Positions 36,418 to 44,263 are shown, counted from the stretch's first letter. The stretch is DNA of 64,000 nucleotides from UBA5018 sp947463165 (GCA_943371245.1 CALRTY020000011.1:32372-96371); one strand, 5' to 3'. Translations and numbers: made by a program. Notes: generated from the letters alone by a model not told the origin.

Positions 36418-38658
36418 ATGAGACCTACGGCCTACCAGCCGCTGCACCACAAGTACAGGCCCCAGCGCCTCGATCAGCTGGTGGGGCAGGAGGCGATTGC
36501 GGCCACCCTCGGCCAGGCCCTGCGCAGCGGTCGGATTGCGCCGGCTTATTTGTTTAGCGGCCCCCGCGGCACCGGCAAAACCTCCAGCGCCCGCATCCTG
36601 GCCCGCTCGCTCAACTGCCTGGCCAGCGAAGGTCCCACCCCAGAGCCCTGCGGTGTCTGTGATCTCTGCCGCGCCATCGCTTCTGGCACGGCCCTAGATG
36701 TGATCGAGATCGACGCCGCCTCCAACACCGGCGTTGACAACATCCGCGAACTGATCGAGCGCTCCCGCTTTGCGCCGGTGCAGGCCCGCTGGAAGGTGTA
36801 TGTGGTGGACGAGTGCCACATGCTCTCCACGGCGGCCTTCAACGCCCTGCTCAAAACCTTGGAGGAGCCGCCGCCACGGGTGGTGTTCGTGCTGGCCACC
36901 ACCGACCCGCAGCGGGTGCTGGCCACGATTTTGAGCCGCTGTCAGCGCTTCGATTTCCGCCGCATCCCCCTGGCGGCCCTCGAACAACACCTCACCTGGA
37001 TCGCCGATCAGGAGCAGATCGGCATCACCCTAGAGGCGCTGCACGTGGTGGCCCAACGGGCCCAGGGGGGGCTGCGTGATGCCGAGAGCCTGCTGGATCA
37101 ACTCAGCCTGCTGCCGCCCCCGGTGGAGGCGGAAGCTGTGTGGGATCTGCTCGGGGCGGTGCCGGAGCAGGAATTGCTGGCTTTGGCCGCTGCCCTGGCG
37201 GCCCAGCAGCCCCTGGAGCTGTTGGAATCCTGCCGCACCCTGCTGGAAAGGGGCCGCGAACCAACGGCGGTGCTGCAGGGATTGGCGGGTCTGCTGCGGG
37301 ATCTGGTGCTGGCCGGCGTGGCGCCGGATCGGCTGGAGCTCAGTGGTTTTTCGCCCCAGTTCCGCGGCCAGCTGCCGGAGTTGGCCCAGCGCATCGGCAC
37401 CCCCCAGCTGCTGCGCTGGCAGGCCCAGCTCAAGGGCAGCGAACAGCAGCTGCGCCAGAGCATCAATCCCCGCCTCTGGCTGGAGGTGCTGCTGCTGGGG
37501 CTGCTGGCCGAACCGCCGCGGCAAGCCGCACCGGTGGCGGCACCGGTTGCGGTGGCAGCGCCTGTGTCAGCCCCTACCAAGGCCCAGGCCGCAGCCCCGG
37601 TGCCCTTTGCCACTGCCTCTGCCGGCCCCCCCCCTGCCGTTGCTCATGCCGCATCTTCTGCGGTCTCTCCCGCCGCAGCGGTGGCCCTGCCTCGATTGGC
37701 GCCAGTGGCCGCGGCTCGCCCGGCGCCGGTCGGGGCCCCTGGCGAGCGCTCCCTGCCGGAGTTGTGGCAGCAGATTCTGGCCGGCCTGGAGTTGCCGTCT
37801 ACACGGATGCTGCTATCCCAGCAGGCCCAATTGGTGCGGTTAGACGACCAGCGCGCCGTGGTGCGGGTGGCCGGCAATTGGATGGCCATGGTGCAGAGCC
37901 GCCTGCCGCTGCTGCAGAACGCCATGGCCAGGGCCTTCGGCGGCCAGCGTCAACTGGTGCTGGAGGGCGGTGAGGGCCTGGCCAGTCACCGAGCCCCCGT
38001 GGCCGCGCCGCCCAGCCATGCCGGCTCATTTAGTAGTGCTGGGTTATCTAGTAATGCTGGGTTAACTAGCAATGCTGGTTTGCCTGGCAATGCTCTGGTG
38101 AATAGCCCTGCAGGTGCTGCAGGCAATGCAGGTAACGCAGTGGCTCCAGCTATTGCGGTGGCTCCAGCTAATGCAGGCGCTCCAGGCAATGCAGTTTCCC
38201 CCGTAAACGCGGTGGCTCCAGCTATATCAGTTGCCTCTGGCACTGCTGGGCAGCCCGGTGCTGCGGCAGCTGATTCCGCTCCTGGCGGCAGGGCGGGTGC
38301 TTACCAGGCCAGCCCTGCGCAGGTGCCGCTCCAGTCGCCTCCCCTGTCAAGTTCAGCCGCTGCTTTACACCAAGTTGCGTCGGAAGCACGAGTGCCGGCT
38401 CCTGTTGCTTCTGCGCCTGCAGGGTTGGCGATGGCGGAGCCGGTGTCGGTGCCAGCCGCTAGCCCGCAGACACCAGTTCTGGCTGGGGTTGGTCGTCCGG
38501 AGGCGATCCAGGAGAAGGCCCAGCGGCTGGCGGAATTTTTTAATGGTGAAGTGATTAGCCTTGATGATCCGATCGATGGCAGCTTGGCGGCCCCCATCGC
38601 CCCTGCCGCCGATGACTTTGATAGCGGCAGCATTGCGGAGTTGGAGGATGATGGCTAG
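36418..38658 (+). CDS. dnaX: DNA polymerase III subunits gamma/tau
   Basis: Clamp-loader ATPase. Walker A GPRGTGKT is at residues 48-55, the zinc Cys are near 67, 78, 81 and 84 (NCLASEGPTPEPCGVCDLC), Walker B is VYVVDECHML and the sensor TTDPQRVLATILSRCQRFDF. The clamp-loader core ends near residue 360. The rest is Ala/Pro-rich, with an N-A-G-L/N-A-V five- to six-residue repeat (about 540-605) encoded by 15-18 bp tandem repeats, and a conserved C-terminal block (RPEAIQEKAQRLAEFFNGEVI). The accessory island begins at its stop codon. Confidence 0.96.
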   Translation: MRPTAYQPLHHKYRPQRLDQLVGQEAIAATLGQALRSGRIAPAYLFSGPRGTGKTSSARILARSLNCLASEGPTPEPCGVCDLCRAIASGTALDVIEIDAASNTGVDNIRELIERSRFAPVQARWKVYVVDECHMLSTAAFNALLKTLEEPPPRVVFVLATTDPQRVLATILSRCQRFDFRRIPLAALEQHLTWIADQEQIGITLEALHVVAQRAQGGLRDAESLLDQLSLLPPPVEAEAVWDLLGAVPEQELLALAAALAAQQPLELLESCRTLLERGREPTAVLQGLAGLLRDLVLAGVAPDRLELSGFSPQFRGQLPELAQRIGTPQLLRWQAQLKGSEQQLRQSINPRLWLEVLLLGLLAEPPRQAAPVAAPVAVAAPVSAPTKAQAAAPVPFATASAGPPPAVAHAASSAVSPAAAVALPRLAPVAAARPAPVGAPGERSLPELWQQILAGLELPSTRMLLSQQAQLVRLDDQRAVVRVAGNWMAMVQSRLPLLQNAMARAFGGQRQLVLEGGEGLASHRAPVAAPPSHAGSFSSAGLSSNAGLTSNAGLPGNALVNSPAGAAGNAGNAVAPAIAVAPANAGAPGNAVSPVNAVAPAISVASGTAGQPGAAAADSAPGGRAGAYQASPAQVPLQSPPLSSSAAALHQVASEARVPAPVASAPAGLAMAEPVSVPAASPQTPVLAGVGRPEAIQEKAQRLAEFFNGEVISLDDPIDGSLAAPIAPAADDFDSGSIAELEDDG

Positions 38659-38843
38659 GGGGGCTCACTCCAGCAATGGAAGGCGACAGGGGCAAGTCAA
38701 GCCGCCATCTCCCACGCTCTTCGGCATACCTTCCCAGTGCACCCGCTGGAGCGCTAAGAAATATCAGAATTATCCAGGATTTGCTTGGGCAAAGTGATAT
38801 ACAGGCCGCAGTGATCTATGCCCATGGGCTAAGAAAGCTCTGA
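38659..38843 (+). pseudogene. Integron-integrase-like tyrosine recombinase, C-terminal remnant
   Basis: Immediately after the dnaX stop and in the same frame, the sequence reads SHALRHTFPVHPLER (38711-38754), the box-II H-x-x-R region of tyrosine recombinases, then hits a stop. After a frame change the recombinase continues from 38760 with NIRIIQDLLGQSDIQAAVIY and AHGL, corresponding to the family block DIRTVQELLGHSDV..T.IYTH that carries the catalytic Tyr. The catalytic His/Trp of LLGH has become Gln. N-terminal two thirds are absent. XerC/D and IntI are alike here; the IntI reading is inferred from the attC-like sites downstream. The strand is the same as the cassettes, as in so-called reverse integrons. 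Confidence 0.72.
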
Positions 38844-39062
38844 AAAATCCGAGCCGCTAACCATGGAGCCCTGATGCCGTAAGGGCTCTTGGCTGACTGT
38901 CTCACCGAAATCGCGGTTTTCCAGAGTCCCCCCAATTCGTGGTCTGTATGGCGACGCCAGCCCCGGCGTCTTTCTATAACAGGCGCAACACAATTTCAGC
39001 CGCAGCCAAACTCGAACAACCCCGAGCTTGCCGCCGCGTAGCCCAGAAACTACACTGGCTCC

Positions 39063-39227
39063 ATGCGGGTCTTCAGGACGGATGAGTACAGCACCTGGAT
39101 CGACAACCTCAAGGATCGGACTGGGAGAGCTCGAATACTCATGCGTGTCGACCGACTCATCCATGGAAATTCGGGTTCCCGCCGAAATCTCAAGAAGATA
39201 GCAAATCCTCGCAGTCCCACGATGTAA
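39063..39227 (+). pseudogene. higB: HigB-type toxin, truncated
   Basis: From ATG 39063 a 54-codon frame begins MRVFRTDEYSTWIDNLKDRT and GRARILMRVDRLIHGNSG, matching the first half of HigB/RelE-superfamily addiction toxins (D-E-F/Y-x-x-W-L-x-x-L-x-D and A-R-I-x-x-R-x-x-R-L-x-x-G-N-x-G). It then runs into an unrelated tail and stops, lacking the second half with the conserved W/Y-R-I/L-Y-Y strand. It lies 43 bp before an intact higA-like antitoxin. Probably a frameshifted, inactive toxin. Confidence 0.72.
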
Positions 39228-39270
39228 CCAGGGCTCTTGAGCTTAACCGCTTATTCGGAGATCAATTGCA

Positions 39271-39603
39271 ATGACACAGCTGTACCCCCCGGCCTCCCGT
39301 GACTCAGCAAAGTTGACGCCTTACGATGTGGCGGAGCACCTCCGCACAAAGGAGGAGATGGCCGCTTATTTGGATGTCTGGCTTGAAGAGTATCCCGACG
39401 ATGTATCCGGGATTGCCAGGGCTATTGGTGATCTGGCACGCGCCAGAGGTATGACTCAGGTGGCAAAGGATGCTGGCCTGAGCCGTGAGAGCTTATACCG
39501 TGCACTGAGCATTGATGGGAACCCAAGCCTGGCTACTATCCTGAAAGTTCTGCAAGCTCTCGGCCTCAGGTTGACCGTGAAGGTTGCAGGTAGCGACGGC
39601 TAA
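39271..39603 (+). CDS. higA: HigA-type addiction-module antitoxin
   Basis: 110 residues with an HTH of the addiction-module antidote family: LTPYDVAEHLRTKEEMAAYL, IARAIGDLARARGMTQVAKDAGLSRESLYRALS and GNPSLATILKVLQALGLRLTV. The frame is intact although the toxin ahead of it is broken. Its final codons GGC TAA C form the first core of an attC-like site, so the gene ends inside a recombination site as gene-cassette ORFs often do. GC content is lower than in surrounding core genes. Confidence 0.85.
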   Translation: MTQLYPPASRDSAKLTPYDVAEHLRTKEEMAAYLDVWLEEYPDDVSGIARAIGDLARARGMTQVAKDAGLSRESLYRALSIDGNPSLATILKVLQALGLRLTVKVAGSDG

Positions 39604-39699
39604 CACAGCCATTCACCTGATCCGTCTCCGCAAACGCCCTGAATTCGAAAAGGTGCTTTTGCTGCTGCTCGTTGCGGCTAGTTGATGGCAACGTTAGTC
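39598..39699 (+). repeat. attC-like cassette recombination site 1
   Basis: Begins with GGCTAAC (39598-39604, containing the higA stop) and ends with GTTAGTC (39693-39699), near-complementary outer cores. Inner arms GCCAT (39608-39612) and ATGGC (39685-39689) are perfectly complementary, and CACCT/AGGTG pair further in. The 102 bp length lies within the range of integron attC sites. The next open frame starts 7 bp after the site. Confidence 0.55.
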
Positions 39700-39705
39700 T
39701 TTAGT

Positions 39706-40782
39706 ATGACACTCTCAGTGCTCTCAGACATTTCCTTCGACGACCAAGATGCAAACCTCTTTCTTGTCGATGATGCTCGCCTACGTGCTGATGCACTAAA
39801 ACACTCAGTCTTGCCGCGCCTGCGTGTCGTGATGAACTCTGCAATCGCCCTGATACGTGAGATCTACGGAATAGAGGTGCTGGACGATTCTATCGTCAGC
39901 GTTTTTCCGAATTTTCGGGAAAAGAGATACAAGGATAACGAGTTGACGCATAGATACGATTCTGTTTTTGTTGGGCTTGGTGGGCAAAGGAAGGCAAGGT
40001 GGCCGGGGTTCGCACGTAAAGATGGAAAACCCGTGCAAATCTTGCCATTTCGCTTTGCTTTCATGCTTGAAGAAAAAGGAGTATTTGCCTTGCTGGAAAA
40101 TGGTTGGCTAAAAGGACTAGATAAAAGCTCATTTGATTTGGTTTTACGGTTTCATATCGATAATGAATGCATAATCAACCGGTTGTGCTTTGAAGCTCGA
40201 ATTCGTCCTGATTTTTATTTTTCTCGTGGCTTGCCTTTCTTTGCAGCATTCAAAGATCACTATTTACATAGAATATCACACGGGCACATTGATAACTGCT
40301 TTTTCGGGCATCAATGCCGCATCCCTGTTTCACCGACTGAAATATCTGAAATGGTCGAAAATTTTGCAGTCTTCTTCCCCGTTTATGATTCTTATATTCA
40401 GATGGCAAAGGGACTTCCAAATCGGCTGGACTCTCTGGTTTCAAGATTGAACGATTGGTTTGAGAGGCAATTAGAGTACCGGGAGGAGGAGGATGAAAAG
40501 GAGCTCTCCTCCCCAGATGAATCTGCGGCAATCGCCGCGCTTGCTGCCGAGCAAAAGATTCGCGTAATGCCCGCAATCCGCTGGCAAGTATTTCAGCGCG
40601 ATCAATGGAAATGTGTTTCTTGTGGTCGCAATTCACATAACGGCGCAATTCTTCATGTTGACCACATCATTCCTCGCTCACACGGCGGTTCTGACAGCCT
40701 GGATAACTATCAGACCCTTTGCCACGTATGCAATATTGGCAAGAGCAATAAAGATGCCACGGATCTTCGCAATAAAGGCTAA
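39706..40782 (+). CDS. HNH endonuclease with novel N-terminal region
   Basis: 358 residues from the ATG at 39706. The C-terminal 75 residues are a classic HNH nuclease: RWQVFQRDQWKCVSCGR, HVDHIIPRSHGGSDSLDNYQ and LCHVCNIGKSN, with two CxxC zinc pairs. Residues 1 to about 260 match no family I can name; they are rich in Phe/Asp/Lys/Arg with FREKRYKDNELTHRYDSVF and LENGWLKGLDKSSFDLVLRFHID. The gene is clearly lower in GC and uses AT-ending codons, unlike its neighbours, which indicates acquisition. It is flanked on both sides by attC-like sites, and its stop (GGC TAA C) starts the second one. TTG/ATG at 39682/39685 are possible earlier starts but lie inside site 1. A defence or mobile-element role is plausible but not shown. 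Confidence 0.85.
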   Translation: MTLSVLSDISFDDQDANLFLVDDARLRADALKHSVLPRLRVVMNSAIALIREIYGIEVLDDSIVSVFPNFREKRYKDNELTHRYDSVFVGLGGQRKARWPGFARKDGKPVQILPFRFAFMLEEKGVFALLENGWLKGLDKSSFDLVLRFHIDNECIINRLCFEARIRPDFYFSRGLPFFAAFKDHYLHRISHGHIDNCFFGHQCRIPVSPTEISEMVENFAVFFPVYDSYIQMAKGLPNRLDSLVSRLNDWFERQLEYREEEDEKELSSPDESAAIAALAAEQKIRVMPAIRWQVFQRDQWKCVSCGRNSHNGAILHVDHIIPRSHGGSDSLDNYQTLCHVCNIGKSNKDATDLRNKG

Positions 40783-40836
40783 CATTGCGCTGCATTGAAC
40801 TCCGCTATGCTCCACCAGTTGCCTTGAGCGTTAGGC
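40777..40836 (+). repeat. attC-like cassette recombination site 2 (60 bp)
   Basis: GGCTAAC (40777-40783, overlapping the HNH stop) opens and GTTAGGC (40830-40836, a perfect GTTRRRY core) closes a 60 bp segment, the commonest attC length. Inside are a TTGCGCTGCA stretch next to the left core, an AACT/AGTT pair and a CTCCGCTATGCTCC central loop of the kind seen in many cassette sites. The combination of core pair, length and overlap with the ORF stop makes chance unlikely. Confidence 0.65.
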
Positions 40837-40895
40837 GCCGATGCTGGCACGCAACTTGAGCAACGCCATGTTGATCACCATTATTGCCATGCATT

Positions 40896-41042
40896 ATGTG
40901 CTATAAATCTCTTGACGACTTAACAATAGAAGAACTTTCAGCGCTCCCGAAATGGGCGGTTCCTACGGCTCCCAAAAAAGCTGGGAGGATGCTTTGGCGG
41001 CCGAGAAACGAGATCGAATCAAGATTGCGGATGCAGAAGTAG
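40896..41042 (+). CDS. Small cassette ORF (uncertain)
   Basis: After the second attC-like site, an ATG at 40896 opens 48 codons: MCYKSLDDLTIEELSALPKW followed by a basic C-terminal part. It is low-GC like the HNH gene. A second frame from ATG 40952 (MGGSYGSQKSWEDALAAEKR, ending at 41065) overlaps it and also looks protein-like. Only one is likely real, and both could be remnants. No third attC-like site was found downstream. Confidence 0.3.
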   Translation: MCYKSLDDLTIEELSALPKWAVPTAPKKAGRMLWRPRNEIESRLRMQK

Positions 41043-41253
41043 CGCCTGAAATCTTCCACTCATGATCCCTCAGCGCTGAGCTGTCAAGGAATTGTTGGCG
41101 TGCGCTGATCAGTTCAGGCATCTGGCAGCCCTACCGCGTTGGCGAACCTTTCTCCAGCGCATCCACTGCATCGCCACCAACCCTCCCCCCCTAACCCCGA
41201 TCGCTCCGGCAGCCTTACCGCCGCCCATCTGGCACCAGCCATGAGCCGGCCTG

Positions 41254-41625
41254 ATGTCTGATCGTTGGGTCATATCCGGATCCAGCCATACTGGGTTTAT
41301 GGCGCCTGCCACCAACCCCACCACAGACCCCGCCACCGAGTTCACCTCCGCAGGCCTGGTTTCGGCGAGCGGAGCTGGGGAAGCTGGCCAGCAAGCGGCG
41401 AAGTTGGCTGCTGGGCGAGGTCGTTTGATCAAGCAGGTGGAGCTGCTGCTGCGCGAGTCGGGCAATTCCGAACCGTTTGATGCCGCCGCCTGGGTGGATC
41501 GTTGGTTGCACCGCCCCAACCATGCCCTCGGCGGCGCCGCCCCCGAGCTTTACCTGAACACCCCTGCAGGAGAGGCCTTGCTCTCCCGCCTGATCGGTGC
41601 GATGGCGGCGGGCTCCTACCTGTGA
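41254..41625 (+). CDS. MbcA/ParS/Xre-type antitoxin (DUF2384)
   Basis: 123 residues from ATG 41254, or 108 from ATG 41299. The C-terminal half carries the toxin-binding domain: FDAAAWVDRWLHRPNHALGG, then APELYLNTPAGEALLSRLIG and a final MAAGSYL. This domain partners RES-family toxins. The N-terminal part is Ala/Thr/Pro-rich and a full Xre HTH is not obvious (only LIKQVELLLRESGN). The RES toxin gene follows at once: its GTG at 41636 is 10 bases downstream, and an overlapping GTG at 41597 is possible. Confidence 0.82.
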   Translation: MSDRWVISGSSHTGFMAPATNPTTDPATEFTSAGLVSASGAGEAGQQAAKLAAGRGRLIKQVELLLRESGNSEPFDAAAWVDRWLHRPNHALGGAAPELYLNTPAGEALLSRLIGAMAAGSYL

Positions 41626-41635
41626 TGCAGCGGCG

Positions 41636-42934
41636 GTGAGCGAGGCGATCAGCAGCTGGCGCATCGCCAGCCAGGGCCGCACCTGGAGCGCGAACGACCT
41701 CAGCGGCAACGGCTCCGCCCTGCATCCGGGGCGCTGGAATTCTCGTGAACAGCCGATCGTCTATAGCTCCAGCTCGATCGCCCTGGCCTGCCTGGAAACG
41801 GTGGTGCATCTGGCCGGTGATGATCCGTTGCCGTTCCAGCGCCAACTGGTGCGAATCAAGATCCCCAGCCACCACTGGCGGCAGCGCAAGATTTTTGTGA
41901 AGGAGGAGCTCAGCGGCTGGGGCCTTCCCCCTACCCCTGAGAACGCAGAAGACTGGCTTGCGGCCACCCGGGCCTGGGGCGATGCCTGGCTGTTGAGCGG
42001 CGACTCGCTGCTCGCCGAGGTGCCTTCGGTGATCGTGCCGGAGGAAACCAACCTGCTGCTCAATCCCCGCCACCCTGCCCACGGGGAGCTGGTGGCCGAT
42101 ATTGTGCGCCCCTGGGTTTACGACGCCCGGCTGCTGCCCACTGCCCGAGTCGGCACCCCCCAAGCGGGCCCGCCCTGGCAGGAGCCCCTCGGCGCTGAGC
42201 TGGCTTTGGAGATGGTGCCGATCCCGGCTGGGGAGTTTTTGATGGGCTCCCCTGACGATGAACCAGGGCGGGGTGACGATGAAGGCCCCCAGCACCGGGT
42301 GCGCCTGGCGCCCTTCTCCCTGGCCCGCACGCCGATCACCCAGGCCCAGTGGCGACAAGTGGCGCGCTGGCAGCCGGCGGCCGGAGACCCTCGCTGGGAA
42401 CGGGAATTGAATCCAGCCCCTTCTTACTTCAAGGGCGATTTACCCCAGGACGATCGGCGGCCCGTGGAGTGCGTGAGCTGGTTTGATGCCCAGGAATTTT
42501 GCCGCCGCCTGAGCCGGCGCACGGGCAAGACTTACACGTTGCCCAGTGAAGCCCAGTGGGAATATGCCTGCCGAGCGGGGACCACCACGCCCTATGCCTT
42601 TGGGGCCACCCTCAGCCAGCGGCAGGCGAATTTTGGCAGTTCAGGCACCACTGAAGTGGGCAGTTTTCCTGCCAACGCCTGGGGGCTGCACGATATGCAC
42701 GGTAATGTATGGGAATGGTGCGCTGATCACTGGCATCCAAACTATCTTGGCGCTCCCGATGATGGCAGTTCCTGGATTGATCCGAACGCAGATGAGTATG
42801 AGATAAGGCTGCTGCGCGGCGGCGCGTGGGACGACATCCCCGGGTACTGCCGCTCGGCCTCCCGCTACTACTTCCACCCGGATATCCAGCACAGCTATGT
42901 GGGGTTCCGCGTCTGTTGCCTCCCCCAGGACTAA
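41636..42934 (+). CDS. RES-domain toxin fused to an FGE-sulfatase (C-type-lectin-fold) domain
   Basis: 432 residues in one uninterrupted frame. Residues about 7-165 are a RES domain: SSWRIASQGRTWSANDLSG, HPGRWNSREQPIVYSSSSIA, CLETVVHL, and RLL at the end. RES toxins degrade or ADP-ribosylate via NAD+ and are neutralised by MbcA/ParS antitoxins, as encoded just upstream. From about 184 the protein continues as a formylglycine-generating-enzyme-type domain: LEMVPIPAGEFLMGSPDDE, FSLARTPITQAQWRQVA, PVECVSWFDAQEFCRRLS, LPSEAQWEYACRAG, GLHDMHGNVWEWCAD and RLLRGGAWDDIPGYCRSASR to VGFRVCC. I know of no standard RES-FGE architecture. The GTG at 41636 is preferred; GTG 41597 overlaps the antitoxin. The C-terminus resembles a diversity-generating variable region. 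Confidence 0.85.
   Translation: MSEAISSWRIASQGRTWSANDLSGNGSALHPGRWNSREQPIVYSSSSIALACLETVVHLAGDDPLPFQRQLVRIKIPSHHWRQRKIFVKEELSGWGLPPTPENAEDWLAATRAWGDAWLLSGDSLLAEVPSVIVPEETNLLLNPRHPAHGELVADIVRPWVYDARLLPTARVGTPQAGPPWQEPLGAELALEMVPIPAGEFLMGSPDDEPGRGDDEGPQHRVRLAPFSLARTPITQAQWRQVARWQPAAGDPRWERELNPAPSYFKGDLPQDDRRPVECVSWFDAQEFCRRLSRRTGKTYTLPSEAQWEYACRAGTTTPYAFGATLSQRQANFGSSGTTEVGSFPANAWGLHDMHGNVWEWCADHWHPNYLGAPDDGSSWIDPNADEYEIRLLRGGAWDDIPGYCRSASRYYFHPDIQHSYVGFRVCCLPQD
42811..42914 (+). other. Candidate DGR variable region at the end of the RES-FGE gene
   Basis: In FGE-type targets of diversity-generating retroelements the C-terminal block L-R-G-G-S-W-N-N-N-P-x-N-C-R-S-A-N-R... is encoded by AAY codons in the template and mutated at A in the variable copy. 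Here the matching codons after the RGGAW block read GAC GAC ATC, GGG TAC, TCC, TAC TAC TTC CAC, ATC, CAC AGC TAT: all are reachable from AAC, AAT or AGG by substitutions at A only. No template repeat or reverse transcriptase lies in this window, so it would be a remote target. Confidence 0.4.
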
Positions 42935-42954
42935 ATTCTTTACCCTTAAACTCT

Positions 42955-43404
42955 TTAATTCTTTACCTTTGACTGTTGGTTGCTGGCTGTTGCGGCTGGC
43001 GCCGCAGGCGGCTCGATTTTTTGCATCTCTCGGTGGGGTTCCGTTCGCTGGATCAGCTCCACCGCCAGTCCCACCTCCTGGCCGGCGGCAGCAAGGCCTT
43101 TGTCCATGGTGGCGAGTGATCCCCTCACGCGCCGGCATACGGCCAGGTGGAGGGCATCAGCGGCCCGCAATGGTGCTCCGCTGGCATCGCAGAGTTTGGC
43201 GGCCGCTTCTAAATCAGCTGTCTCCATCGCCACCAGCTCCAGCCGCAGGCTGCGGAACTTTTCGAACATGGTGAGAGCGGCCCGTCGCTTCTGGTGGCTG
43301 ATCGTGCCCAGCCGCTCCTTGAGGGCCAGGGCGGAGGAGAACTCGGTGATGGTCCAGGGGCTGATCAACAGGGCCTTTGCCGCAACCACACTGATTCGGC
43401 GCAT
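42955..43404 (-). pseudogene. VapC-type PIN toxin, 5'-truncated
   Basis: The 149-codon frame starts inside a PIN domain: LLISPWTITEFSSALALKERLG, then LCDASGAPLRAADALHLAVCRRV and SLATMDKGLAAAGQEVGL. The N-terminal strand with the first Asp (M-x-x-x-D-T-S-x-L/V) is missing; the region upstream (43405-43460) does not encode it in any frame. The C-terminus is extended by about 30 Pro/Ala/Gln-rich residues read from a short-repeat tract. No VapB is adjacent. Likely inactive. Confidence 0.68.
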
Positions 43405-43675
43405 CAGGGGCCTACGGAGTTGATCATCTGACCAGAATAAGTGGCGGATTGTCTTCCGGGCAGCCTTGATGCGAGCAGAAAACGCCGGTCGCCTGATCTG
43501 CTCGGTCCAGCCCGGCTAGGCCGGGGTGGGGGTGCCGGGGGAGTTACACCATTCACGGGGATGCCAGCGGCAGACCCTCCCAGCGCCGGCTGGGCTCCCC
43601 GCTCCGTTTCGTTCACCACTGCCCAATTCCCCCTGTTCCACTTAGCCTGAGATCACTCCTGCCGCAGGGCCCCCC

Positions 43676-44263
43676 ATGCTCACCCTGCCCCGCACGCTTA
43701 CCCTCACCCCCGATCAATTCGCGGAAGTGTGTGCCGCCAATCCGGAGGCGGTGTTGGAGCTGGATGCCGATGGCACGCTGATCGAGATGACCCCCACCGG
43801 CGGCAATACCAGTGCAAGGAATTCGGCGCTGCTGTTTCAGCTGCAGGCCTGGGCCCGCACCACCGGGGACTGGATCGTGTTCGACAGTTCCGCTGGCTTC
43901 CGGCTTCCGGATGGTTCCGTGCGCAGCCCCGACGCCAGCCTGGTGCGGCTGGATCGTTGGCGCGCCCTGAGCGAAGCGGAGCGCGATGGCTTTCCGCCCC
44001 TCTGCCCGGATCTGGTGGTGGAATTGGCCAGCCCTTCCGATGAACCGCAGGCCTTGCGCCGCAAGCTGGCCGCCTATGTGGCCAACGGTGCCCGGCTCGG
44101 CTGGTTGCTGCTGCCGCTCTCCCGCAGCGTGGAGGTGTGGACCCCCGAGTCAGCGGCTGGTGCGCCCATCCCGGCCCGGGTGCTCGCTGCTGGTCAACCG
44201 CTGGAGGCGGGCCAGCAGTTTCCGGGGCTGAGAATCGATTTGGCGGAGATCTGGGGGGTCTGA
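43676..44263 (+). CDS. Uma2-family (DUF820) endonuclease-fold protein
   Basis: 195 residues with the PD-(D/E)xK-like pattern of the Uma2 family, greatly expanded in cyanobacteria: LTPDQFAEVCAANPE, LELDADGTLIEMTPTGGNTSARNSAL, GFRLPDGSVRSPDASLVRLDRW, CPDLVVELASPSDEPQALRRKL and YVANGARLGWLLLPLSRSVEVW. The acidic residues in SPDASLV and VVELASP are the expected catalytic ones. Function unproven; often near transposons and islands. Intact, with its own start at the edge of the island. Confidence 0.9.
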   Translation: MLTLPRTLTLTPDQFAEVCAANPEAVLELDADGTLIEMTPTGGNTSARNSALLFQLQAWARTTGDWIVFDSSAGFRLPDGSVRSPDASLVRLDRWRALSEAERDGFPPLCPDLVVELASPSDEPQALRRKLAAYVANGARLGWLLLPLSRSVEVWTPESAAGAPIPARVLAAGQPLEAGQQFPGLRIDLAEIWGV

